From NCBI RefSeq assembly GCF_907164575.1, contig NZ_CAJQYY010000027.1, forward strand, positions 35,025-99,024: a stretch of 64,000 bases of DNA. Reading direction: 5' to 3'. Below are positions 54,411-62,850 of this stretch, one piece after another. Made by a program: the position numbers and the translations under genes. Positions within the stretch are counted from its first letter, which is position 1. Every line of letters starts with the position of its first letter. This stretch comes from Paraburkholderia gardini (lineage in GTDB: Bacteria > Pseudomonadota > Gammaproteobacteria > Burkholderiales > Burkholderiaceae). The notes beneath the pieces were generated by a model that saw only the letters and a list, made by a program, of their open reading frames with translations, was not told where the DNA came from and did not search any database.

Positions 54411-56693
54411 TTACCGCTGGGCCGGGTTCACGAAATCCTCGAGCATCCTCGCTGCTTCACTGCTGCGGTAAAAGAGGTCACGGTCGACGCCGGCGTTCCC
54501 GGCGATGACGCTCTTGTTTGGCCTTCCGCAAGTTGTGGGAAGCGACTCGCCGCTTTGTTTCAACCGTTCCAGGTAGCCCCGCAATCGGGCTATGGGGCGA
54601 TCGGCGAAGTCGCCCGCGGCTATTCGTCGATGACTTTCCTCGCACACAAAATCGGAAAGGAGTTCGATTGCTTCCGGATTGGTGTAGAACACGTCGCGAT
54701 CAAAGCCGCACGCTCTCGCGACTGCCATTTTGTTAGGAAGTCCGCCTCGCCACGGCAGAGGCTGATCGGTGTCTATGAGATTCTGAAGATATGCGCGGAG
54801 TTGGTCGACGGGGTTTGGTTTCGTCGCTTTTGGCGCCTCAGCAGATCTGGCGCGGTTGTCGTCGTTGAATGCTTCATGCAGAAGCTGAGTGTCGCGGCGT
54901 TTGATAAAGGGAGATTTGCCGTTCTCGTAATGTGAAATTTCGAGTACTTTGATTCGTGATTGACGGCAGATCTGTTTCAGACGGGGCGAACTCGTCGCCC
55001 AGTCGGCAGCGCACCTAGCTAGCGGTACGTAGCTATGGGCGAACTGCTCGACCGAATCTGCGTCAATACGGACAGACTTATCTCTGGTTACGTTCTTCAG
55101 GTATTTTTCATAGAGCAAGCCGCTTATCACCTGGACGTCGCATCCAATCGCCTGAGCGGCCTGCCGCTGCGTAAGTGCGCCTTTGGCAATGACAGCGCGG
55201 CTTGCTTCGGCGAGCGTCGTGACTCGCTCCCTGTCAAAGAAGATTTCACCTAGGGTGTCACCTGTTCTGCCCAAAGACGACAGCTCTCCGTTCAGGTAGC
55301 CGATGAGGAGTTGCGCCTTATGTTCCACGCTATGGAGCCGTAACGTGCGCAGCATCTGACTCAGGCTGATCGCCTGATCGGGTAAAGCCGCCTGGGCGAT
55401 TGGCGGGCTACGATCGGTCAGGCGGCTCCTGAGCGCCATCAGATCTGCCCGATGATAACCATATCGGAATGAAAGATGATGACGCATAGGGAACTGGCCC
55501 AGGTCCCGTAAGCGCTCGAGGACACTCACTGGCATTCCTAGCCAGGCGGCTGCCTGGCGCTCTCCGAGAATCTCATTTCTTTGAGGTCGAGGCGGCAAAG
55601 TAATCGATTCAGTATCGACAATGTACCGCCGGTTCGTCCCGGCTCCTACACTGATGATATCCAGAGACCCTCTCTGATGCCATGCTTCAAGCGAGCGTAT
55701 GTCGTGGCCGGTGCGTCGTGAAAACTCTCTCAACGGGATGCGCCTGCGCTCATGGGAGCGATCAGGTATGGCCCTCGGATCTACGTACGATCGCTTTTCG
55801 TGTGTCAGTCCGAACTGGATAAACTCGGAATGCAGCCAGTTAAATTTCATGCGTGTTTCTGGTGTGCCGAAGAACAGTTCAGAGAACTGCTCGAAGCGCT
55901 TATGAAATGAGGGGGCCTCCTTGCTTTGACCGTGTAGGTCGAGAAACCGATGGAAGCCATGAGGCCAATCCTCAAGGGCCTCAGCGACGCCATCAATAAA
56001 CTCCAATGAATCCGCCGCATAAGTCGCGCGATTGAAGCGGCCGAATTTTGGAAGGTGTGTCAGCAATGAGCGCAGCGGCATACCTAGCAGGTGGTCTGTC
56101 GGGAAGCCTGCGAATGGCGCGGTTGATGGGAGTTCGACGCGCTCGAGAGTGGCCTTCAGAACGGCCATTAGTGCAATGATCCGCTCACCTACGGTAGGTC
56201 GGATCTGTTCCGTCAAAGATGCGCCACATCTGCAGATGAGCAATCCGGGACGAAAATGTGTCAGTCGATTCCCGCAGTGCTCACATTGAGACAGCAACTC
56301 CCGCCCATGCACGGGGCAGGCAACAGCGAGATTCAGATCAAAGAAGGCTTCTATGTATCCTCGATCAGATACGCATTCCGAACACAGCGCAGGACGTTGT
56401 AGTCTGAAAGGGCTGGTATTGAGGCTGCCACCAAGCTGATGCTCAAGGATTACGAAGTTCGAATGGCGACCGGAAGGCATCGTATACGCGATGCTGCGAA
56501 GCGCTTCTGGACGCCGGCCTAGAATGGCGGCAAGTTTCGCCACAGGGAAACCGGCATTCGTCATTGCCGATGGCCTAATTCCGGCGAGCTTGAGGATATG
56601 CCACGGCGTTTCATATCCATTTGTCTCGGACACGCGCAGCGCATAGCCGAGCAGGCTTTCGGTTGACGCGTGAAAAGGCGTACGTACGAGCAT
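54411..56693 (-). CDS. tniQ: TniQ/TnsD-type target-selection protein, long form
   Basis: A 760-residue protein. The N-terminal TniQ domain (~1-170) starts MLVRTPFHASTESLLGYALR and holds zinc-ligand candidates C104, C107, C126, H129, C137, C140, C154 and C156. The middle (~320-620) contains several HTH-like stretches, e.g. LTQRQAAQAIGCDVQVISGLL. The C-terminus has two copies of a ~56-residue unit (628-683 and 700-755) sharing LP-x4-G-x-PNK and G-x-DRD-x-FY. It presumably recognises the target and recruits TnsC. It is longer than Tn7 TnsD (508). The ATG overlaps the tnsC stop by one base. Confidence 0.85.
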   Translation of the reverse strand: MLVRTPFHASTESLLGYALRVSETNGYETPWHILKLAGIRPSAMTNAGFPVAKLAAILGRRPEALRSIAYTMPSGRHSNFVILEHQLGGSLNTSPFRLQRPALCSECVSDRGYIEAFFDLNLAVACPVHGRELLSQCEHCGNRLTHFRPGLLICRCGASLTEQIRPTVGERIIALMAVLKATLERVELPSTAPFAGFPTDHLLGMPLRSLLTHLPKFGRFNRATYAADSLEFIDGVAEALEDWPHGFHRFLDLHGQSKEAPSFHKRFEQFSELFFGTPETRMKFNWLHSEFIQFGLTHEKRSYVDPRAIPDRSHERRRIPLREFSRRTGHDIRSLEAWHQRGSLDIISVGAGTNRRYIVDTESITLPPRPQRNEILGERQAAAWLGMPVSVLERLRDLGQFPMRHHLSFRYGYHRADLMALRSRLTDRSPPIAQAALPDQAISLSQMLRTLRLHSVEHKAQLLIGYLNGELSSLGRTGDTLGEIFFDRERVTTLAEASRAVIAKGALTQRQAAQAIGCDVQVISGLLYEKYLKNVTRDKSVRIDADSVEQFAHSYVPLARCAADWATSSPRLKQICRQSRIKVLEISHYENGKSPFIKRRDTQLLHEAFNDDNRARSAEAPKATKPNPVDQLRAYLQNLIDTDQPLPWRGGLPNKMAVARACGFDRDVFYTNPEAIELLSDFVCEESHRRIAAGDFADRPIARLRGYLERLKQSGESLPTTCGRPNKSVIAGNAGVDRDLFYRSSEAARMLEDFVNPAQR

Positions 56694-57715
56694 CAGGTGG
56701 CGTTCAGTACTTCGCGGCTCGTCATGCGCCTGGAGCGTCCAGTTCGTCCTCTTCTGCTCTTTGGAGGCGGTTCAACGGATTTCCCAATAGTATGGGCAGC
56801 TAATAGAAGATGCTCGTTTGGAGTGGGGCTGAACGACCGTGAAAACGGATTCAACAGATCGGTGCGACCCGCTTCTGCCCATATTGCCTGATCTTGCGCA
56901 GTGGCAAGATCGGCCAGCGTGATCGTCTTCTTGCCTTCATCGATCGCATTCCAGACGACCTGCCTCAGGAACTTCGTCACATACCCAATGAGGCCGCCGG
57001 AACCACAGTAGCATCGAAACGCCATGCCTCTATCATCCAGCTTCGGTAAATCGAAATATCTGCTCATTGATTCATGAAACGCACCGAGAATGGCGATGAA
57101 TTCATCCCGGTTGGAGTCAATCTTCCAATCAAATCTCGGCATATGAACCGGGGCATAGAAACGCCCTTGAAACTGCTCGTTCTGGGTTAGGATTCCAACG
57201 GACGAGGGTAAACCTGCGACGACCAGCACACAACGCAATTTGTCGACCAGCGTCTTTAGCCAGTCTGCGGAATCGTAAATTACTCTATCTGAAGCTTTGT
57301 CGACGAAGTGTTGGAATTCGTCGATGATGATCATTAATGTGCCGCATTCCTTCATCAAGCGAACCAGTCTCCGCGTTTTCTCATTTTCCGTTCCACTCTT
57401 CAATGTTTGATCCTGCATGGCTTCGAGCATCGTTTCGGCCAGACCTTTCACCGTTGGTTTGGACGGAGCAGTGACACAGAGGATCGGAATGTCGAGTCCC
57501 TCCTCACTACGTATGATCGGATGCGCGGCGGAAAACTCTGCAAGGACACGGCTTTTTCCGGTGCGCGATTCGCCCACGACCGCAATACATATTGGCTCCC
57601 TCTTACTGTGTGAAAATGCGAAGCATTGTTCGAGACGACTCGTCGCGTTTTCAAACGGCTGATGTGGTACCAGCGTGTCTTCGATCAGGGTTACGGGTGG
57701 CTTTTGTTTGTTCAT
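56693..57715 (-). CDS. tnsC: TnsC/TniB-type AAA+ transposition regulator
   Basis: About 340 residues. Walker A is GESRTGKS at 48-55 and Walker B is LMIIIDEFQHF at ~127-137, both intact. This ATPase should link TniQ at the target to the TnsAB transposase. Its length is close to the compact TnsC of CRISPR-associated and Tn5053-type elements, not the 555 residues of Tn7. A GGAGA seven bases before the ATG at 57715 supports this start; an in-frame ATG at 57745 overlaps tnsB by four bases and is an alternative. Confidence 0.87.
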   Translation of the reverse strand: MNKQKPPVTLIEDTLVPHQPFENATSRLEQCFAFSHSKREPICIAVVGESRTGKSRVLAEFSAAHPIIRSEEGLDIPILCVTAPSKPTVKGLAETMLEAMQDQTLKSGTENEKTRRLVRLMKECGTLMIIIDEFQHFVDKASDRVIYDSADWLKTLVDKLRCVLVVAGLPSSVGILTQNEQFQGRFYAPVHMPRFDWKIDSNRDEFIAILGAFHESMSRYFDLPKLDDRGMAFRCYCGSGGLIGYVTKFLRQVVWNAIDEGKKTITLADLATAQDQAIWAEAGRTDLLNPFSRSFSPTPNEHLLLAAHTIGKSVEPPPKSRRGRTGRSRRMTSREVLNAT

Positions 57716-57741
57716 ATTTTTCTCCGGGGGTAGTCGTAGGT

Positions 57742-59754
57742 TCATTCTGACGGTCCGCCGTCACGGTACCTTGGGGTAATTCGCCGTGGCGACGCGTTGG
57801 AGTCTGATGTCGGGTGCCTATCTGGAGTGGGGGCAACGTCATCCTGAAGAGATCTATTAAAGTCGTCAGCGGCACTGCTTGAGGAAACTGGAAGGGCTGG
57901 TGTCAGCGGAACGCTTTCAGCAGTGGACGGCTCGGTAGCATCCATATTTCTGAAACGTGCCGCCTTCGAGCGCGTTCGCCGTTTTTTAAGGAAGATTTCT
58001 TCCTCTACGATCTTACGGATTTGAGATTTCGCATCCAGCCATCCTTCCGGAGAGTAGTTGCCCAGGTGCCTGTTGGCGAATCGCTTGCAAATCTTATGTT
58101 GATAGAGCGACAGCGAAGCCGCGTAGTCGAGGCGGAGACAAGGTACGTCATACATTTCAGCCTTGTCGGGTGCGAGTATGACAATATGTCCGAGATCTGA
58201 GGTGTCGACGCGCACTTCTACACGGAGACTGTCGCCGAGCCTTCGTCGCAGGTAGGTCAGTTCCACCGAGTTGTAGAAGAGACCGCCGTGAAGTTCGATT
58301 CCTTTGTGAGTTAAGGTCCGCTCCTCGCACTTTCCAAAGATGAAGTTGAGTGACTTTGGGTCGTCGGGAAGCGGGATGTCTTCCTGACGGATGCCGGAAG
58401 CCCACTTGAGCGCGGGTGGTACGCCCAGCGAACGGTGTATTTTCTGGTGATACACATCGACCACCCAGATATGTGCAATTTTCTTGAGGGTGCTCCACCT
58501 CACAACCGCGAATTTTGATGGATCGTAGTCGTCCTTTTCGAGAATATTTCTGAACGTCGTTCCCGGAATCCCGTGGGAAACGTTCTCATTGAATGTCTTG
58601 AGGAATCGCTCGATCATTCCCTTGAACCACGCCTTTTTGCGTGGTGAATAGTGAATTTCAATACCCAGCGAGTAGCATCCGTTTTCGAAGCTGTCGCTAT
58701 GAAATTCGAGGCCATTGTCTACATCTAACCCGCTCATAACACCGTGGGCCATCCATGCATTCTTGACTTCTGGGTATGATTTAAGAAGCGACGTTTTCGG
58801 CATGAATGCATGCTGGAGACAGCGGGCCACGGTTAGGTGGCTAGGGGGATCGAAGCTGATATGCAAGCCGAGTACACAACGTGTGGCACAGTCCAGACAC
58901 GCTGTGACATACGGTCGTCCCAGCGGGAGCAGCGACTCGTCGTCAATCACAATCAGATCAAGCGGCGTATGGTCAATCTGTGCGCGATCCAGGGGAGCGT
59001 CGGTCACGTGATGATGCAGGACTGCCCGGAAGCGTTTTTCCGCGGCAGTACGACCATAACGGGCCACATAACGGTCGAACTCGGGAATCCTGGCGATCGT
59101 ACGTTCAACGAGATTGAACGTCGGCAAGGGCAGTTGTTGAGAACTCGGTCGAAGCTTGTTCTCTTTTCTAACCCGATGCTCTGCTTCGTCAAGCGTGTCC
59201 TGGATTGTATTCCTCTCCTGGGTCAGATAGATGTCTTCAATAGATTCTGCGACGGAGGCGAGAACTTCGTCCGGGTAACGTTCCTTCCTGTTCCCTCTGA
59301 GTGCCTTGGCCGGAAGCAGCGCACGGATATCCCGACCAGCTTTAAGGTACCGGACCTTCCAGCGCCAAACGGTTATCTCCGATGGACATTTCGTCGGCTT
59401 GTTTTTCAGTTTTTCCCACGTCCGATGTATCACATCCTTAGTCTGTTGTCCCAGGCTTGGCATATCCATTACGGCGAGAACATATTGGCGCCGAATTTTC
59501 GCGATATCCCATGCTGCCTTGTCAGCGTGAGCCTCAGGGAGATAGGGGCGGCGAAAATTGCCTTCAGGTCGGACGGAAAACACAAGCTTTCCGGACTGGT
59601 AGAGCGCGAGAAGGTCACCTTGCCTGTATTCACGGATTCGCCTTGTGTGTTTGTCCTCAATTTGCCACGTTTCGTCGTCGAGCTTTCGAAATAGAGTCCC
59701 CTCGATGCCATCAATCCTGATATGTACCCCTGCGCGAAAGCTGGATGTACCCAT
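57742..59754 (-). CDS. tnsB: TnsB-type DDE transposase
   Basis: A 670-residue transposase. N-terminal DNA-binding domains (~1-245) precede an rve/RNase H-fold core with D261 (IDHTPLD), D346 (DVDNGLEF) and E382 (KGMIERFLKTFN), i.e. D-x84-D-x35-E, fully conserved. A Mu-type C-terminal barrel follows (~490-570), and the tail (~600-670) is basic then acidic and likely contacts TnsC. It binds the end repeats and joins 3' ends to target DNA. AAGGA lies before the ATG. The Tn7 protein is 702 residues, so this one is full length. Confidence 0.9.
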   Translation of the reverse strand: MGTSSFRAGVHIRIDGIEGTLFRKLDDETWQIEDKHTRRIREYRQGDLLALYQSGKLVFSVRPEGNFRRPYLPEAHADKAAWDIAKIRRQYVLAVMDMPSLGQQTKDVIHRTWEKLKNKPTKCPSEITVWRWKVRYLKAGRDIRALLPAKALRGNRKERYPDEVLASVAESIEDIYLTQERNTIQDTLDEAEHRVRKENKLRPSSQQLPLPTFNLVERTIARIPEFDRYVARYGRTAAEKRFRAVLHHHVTDAPLDRAQIDHTPLDLIVIDDESLLPLGRPYVTACLDCATRCVLGLHISFDPPSHLTVARCLQHAFMPKTSLLKSYPEVKNAWMAHGVMSGLDVDNGLEFHSDSFENGCYSLGIEIHYSPRKKAWFKGMIERFLKTFNENVSHGIPGTTFRNILEKDDYDPSKFAVVRWSTLKKIAHIWVVDVYHQKIHRSLGVPPALKWASGIRQEDIPLPDDPKSLNFIFGKCEERTLTHKGIELHGGLFYNSVELTYLRRRLGDSLRVEVRVDTSDLGHIVILAPDKAEMYDVPCLRLDYAASLSLYQHKICKRFANRHLGNYSPEGWLDAKSQIRKIVEEEIFLKKRRTRSKAARFRNMDATEPSTAESVPLTPALPVSSSSAADDFNRSLQDDVAPTPDRHPTSDSNASPRRITPRYRDGGPSE

Positions 59755-59764
59755 TAGGTAGTCC

Positions 59765-60451
59765 TTATGGAAGATTCGCCGTGAAAGTGGCTTGCGGATT
59801 CAGGGGGGCGTCGTAGGGGACGCTAAGCATGCCTTCAAGCGCGAGCCGGGCGATGATCGCGCGGCTGCGTGGACCAAGTATGCCGGCATCCGCTGTACCC
59901 CAGTGTATATAACCCGTTTTTTCGAGGATGCGCTGAAGATGCTCGCGTTCCGTCAACGTGATGGTCTTGCGCCCGTAGCGCAGCAGCGAAAGTGCGATTG
60001 ATAGACGAGGTTCCAGGGCAAGGAATTCCGAGGTAACGATGCGGTAGGTATAGCCATAGGGCGGGAGCTGGGCCTTCAGTAGGGAAGTCAAGGCAGCTTC
60101 GTCAGGAGAGGCTGCCTGTTCTGCGGTGCATACGCGCCAAAGCTCGCGTCCCGACCTTAGATCGACCTGTATTTCTGGATAATGCTTGAACGCCTGGTCG
60201 TTACAGATGAGTTGGATCGCCAAAGGATATTCTCTGAAGGCGAGAACTCTCGGTTCTGCGTCAAGCAAGCGGAACGCGTTTAGCTCGCTGCTTTTTCCCC
60301 ACTGCATCATCCTTCCCATCTTCCATGACGGATATTTCCCGGATGGCTTCGCGTTGGATCGGCTGACGATGGTTTTGGCGCGTAACTGGCCATTGGCAGG
60401 GTGAAGGATGGCGACAATCCGGTCTCCGGAAGCGCGGATGGGTGTTTGCAT
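59765..60451 (-). CDS. tnsA: TnsA-type endonuclease subunit, active site altered
   Basis: A 228-residue protein with the TnsA N-terminal fold: GKYPSWKMGRMMQW, SSELNAFRLLDAEPRVLAFREYP and KHYPEIQVDLRSGRELWRVC, then a C-terminal winged-helix part. TnsA normally cuts the 5' ends of the transposon with an E...PD...ExK site (Tn7 E63, D114, K132). Here E56 is kept, the PD aspartate is E93, and the ExK triplet reads R106-V107-C108, so the catalytic Lys is lost. Cleavage activity is doubtful. It is the first gene of the operon; no strong RBS is seen. Confidence 0.78.
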   Translation of the reverse strand: MQTPIRASGDRIVAILHPANGQLRAKTIVSRSNAKPSGKYPSWKMGRMMQWGKSSELNAFRLLDAEPRVLAFREYPLAIQLICNDQAFKHYPEIQVDLRSGRELWRVCTAEQAASPDEAALTSLLKAQLPPYGYTYRIVTSEFLALEPRLSIALSLLRYGRKTITLTEREHLQRILEKTGYIHWGTADAGILGPRSRAIIARLALEGMLSVPYDAPLNPQATFTANLP

Positions 60452-60575
60452 GCCGGGCCCTGAACGAGGGGAGTTCGTCGAATCTGATATCGAAGCTGTT
60501 ACTGGAAATGACGCTGTTCGATCGAGCAGGCCACCGCTATCGGTGCGCGGATGAATTCGTGCGATGACCGCATTT

Positions 60576-61187
60576 TCACGCTTTGCGCGGGCGTGCCTCG
60601 TAGTCTTCGAACCAGCTGTCGAGCAGGCCGAGGACGGTTACTGCGTCGCGCCGGCCATAAGCGTAGAAGTAGTCAGCCAGAAACGTCCTCGCGAACGACT
60701 CCGCCACGCCTGTGGATGCGGTACGGCGAAATGGTGCGAAGCCCGGCAGCAGACCAAGTCCGATCGCGAAGGCGACTGTCTCGTTTGAAGTGTTGGCACG
60801 CCCGTTGTCCGAGAGCCATTCGACTGCATGCGGCGTTCGATGCTGCCCAAACTGCCGCTTTACACACATGAGCATAAGGTTTCGCGGCGAATCCCATGTA
60901 AAACCGGCCGTGCTCGCCGTCCATCCAATGATTTGGTGGGAATAGGTGTCGATGGCGAACATCACACAGACGACTTCCCCATTATCACAACGCAATTCCA
61001 GTCTTTCTGATTCCCAACGCAGGTTCGGACCCGGCGTAATGACCTTGCCCTCATGCCGATGGCCTGGTGCCTTATCCGCGAGACAACGCCACTGCAGCAG
61101 ATTGTTTTGGCCCAAGGGCCGATGCAGCGGGTTGCGGTTCAGTGTGGAGCGTCTCTTGTCACGTCGCAGACGATTCACGATGAGCAT
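60576..61187 (-). pseudogene. IS2-type (IS3 family) orfB remnant
   Basis: A 203-residue fragment of an IS3-family transposase closest to IS2 OrfB: RWESERLELRCDNGE, VEWLSDNGRANTSNET and GVAESFARTFLADY. The D-D(35)-E set is E61, D127, E163, so the first Asp is changed to Glu. About 100 residues are missing at the N-terminus, and the C-terminus stops after EDYEARPRKA where the family continues. No orfA is seen. It abuts the tns module and may have removed the right end. Confidence 0.7.
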
Positions 61188-61734
61188 AGATAAGTTCTCC
61201 TAAGGCCCGTCAAGAAAGGAATCTTTGGCAGACTTCCTCACCTACGTAATGAACGTCATCGATCCATGGCGGCGCGCGATTGTCCGCCAGAATTTCAATG
61301 TTTACCGACAGGACCGGGGGTCAATCAGTGTAGTTACGTTAAATATATCTAGAGTTAGAACTTATTGCAATAAATACAGATTTTCGGTATTTCGATTCTC
61401 TTGGAATTATCTGTAAATGTTAAAAATGAATCGTGTTAATTTCTGCCTATTCGCGCTGAGAAAAGACTTCATGGCGCCTCGCCGGGAAATGTTTAAACGT
61501 GGCACATGTTTCAAATTTAAAGTATTTTGGGGCGATTGGAAGCCGGGATATTCTCAGCTGTCTCCAGGTCTTCACAATTTGGCACGGCGCTCGACATAGG
61601 TAGGCAAGTGACAGAGCGATGGTGAACGTAACCGCCACACTCACATGCGCGGGATCTGTGGGATGTATTCCCCAATGCACGGGATCGAATCCATAAACGG
61701 CGCAATGCCAGCATCAACCGGACGGAATTTACAT
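61188..61734. other. AT-rich gene-poor stretch
   Basis: This 547-base stretch, especially 61310-61510, is far AT-richer than the rest of the window and holds no convincing gene; only short unsupported frames occur. An AbiEii-type toxin would be expected downstream of the antitoxin remnant on this strand but is absent. It is probably decayed mobile DNA. Confidence 0.5.
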
Positions 61735-62468
61735 TCATTCCGGTTTAAGAGTTAGCCGTCCGTTTCTTGTCTGATTCGACCATCTTCTCCCTGCACCGAG
61801 CCGGTCTACATGCTTCTGAAGTCCCCGAGCCCACGAAAAGTCCGCTTCAAGGCCGAGGTCGCGCACGAGCCTGACCACCTTCACCCGGTGGCAGTGGCTC
61901 AGAAATTCGTCCAGCACGTCGGGGCGCAGGTTGCGCAGGCTCATCATCAGGTTGCTCGCTTGCTCAAGCGACTCTGTCCTTTGCCAATGTCGATGGCGAG
62001 TTCCAGGATGGCCCGCTCCGGTACCGACACCTTGACCTCCGGGTCGCCAGCAGGGAGCGGCTTGAGGCCCTTTTCGTAAGGCAGATCGTCGTCGAACAGG
62101 GCCGTGGTCTGAAATGAGTAGCTCAGGTGCTGGTCCACCCACGAGGGGATTCGGTAGGTCTCCTGGCCCCGTAGCACGACCTTCTCGTGAAACGCGATGT
62201 TGTGACGGACGCCTTGCCACGAAAGCGCAGTTTTTCTGCCAACGTGAAGACCGGCGATGCGTCGACTCAGATACGCGATCGAACCGTCCCTGGTCGGCGC
62301 GTCCCCGGTCAAAAGGTATGCGCCCTGCGAGAGCCGTTGCAGACAGCCGGATTTGACCATGTGCGACGCGAGCGCAGCACTGATCCCCACGTTCCTGAGC
62401 ATGCCGGAACCGACAGGATGGCCGCGCCGACTCTCCTGCATTAATTGCTGGACTGTTTTGTTGCGCAT
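61735..62468 (-). pseudogene. AbiEi-type (type IV) antitoxin, frameshifted
   Basis: The first frame (61947-62468) gives the N-terminal part (MLRNVGISAALASHMVKSGCLQRLSQGAYLLTGD... winged helix; VPERAILELAIDIGKGQS). The second frame (61735-~61990) continues it as LEQASNLMMSLRNLRPDVLDEFLSHCHRVKVVRLVRDLGLEADFSWARGLQ, matching the AbiEi C-terminal domain. The switch is at ~61970, where a duplicated AG would explain a net 2-bp gain. GGAGACG precedes the start. No AbiEii toxin gene follows. Confidence 0.65.
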
Positions 62469-62482
62469 CGTCTCCGGCCGTT

Positions 62483-62543
62483 TTGCGTTACCTGGTCGCA
62501 GTATATACGTTATTATTTGATTATCTGCAAATGTTTAACGCAA
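62483..62543 (-). promoter_or_regulatory. Promoter/operator region of the antitoxin remnant
   Basis: TTGCGTTA at 62483-62490 and TAACGCAA at 62536-62543 are exact inverted arms flanking an AT-rich core with a GTATATAC palindrome, a plausible -10. AbiEi antitoxins autoregulate through inverted repeats, so this could be the old operator. Between 62544 and 62850 no gene is evident, except that the next gene may start earlier, at TTG 62722. Confidence 0.45.
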
Positions 62544-62850
62544 CATGACGATTTGAGGAATCATGCAGTCAGGCGTTCCGTATCTTGGGCGCCAGGGATG
62601 TTCGCTTCACGGTTGTTTGCGGAGCGATCGGGGAAACTACCGGAAACGCCGGTCTTTCTGGCAGGAGGGTAATGAGCGGCGTGGCGTTTAATGCGTAAAA
62701 TCTGCGGGAGGGCGCTTCGCGTTGCACAAATTCTTTCAAATAGCGTTCCACGAGAGCCGCAGAAACGAACGCGGCTCGCTTACGACCATACTCATCGGGG
62801 GTTGCTTGACATTGCATTCCGCTAACCGCGGCGTCACCGAGTGCTGTGCC

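Larger units (their letters stand above)
54146..60599. mobile_element. Tn7-like transposon module (tnsABC-tniQ), right boundary uncertain
   Basis: Four leftward genes, tnsA, tnsB, tnsC and tniQ, are packed with 10, -4 (or +26) and -1 base spacings. The left boundary is set by TGTGGGGTGAACC at 54146, which shares the TGTGGG start of Tn7 ends, followed by three TnsB-site-like repeats. The right boundary is arbitrary: a single weak inverted site at ~60577-60595 abuts an IS remnant. No cargo lies between tniQ and the left end. The region is visibly AT-richer than the flanking host genes. No Cas genes or CRISPR are present. Confidence 0.75.

Noticed and set aside
61500..61545. Possible TnsB-type site (AAATTTAAAGTATTTTGGGG)
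   Set aside because: It resembles the inverted left-end repeat only loosely, with gaps, and no TGT/ACA terminus is nearby.
61447..61738. Two short leftward frames where an AbiEii toxin would be expected
   Set aside because: Neither shows a nucleotidyltransferase motif; both are under 80 residues and compositionally random.
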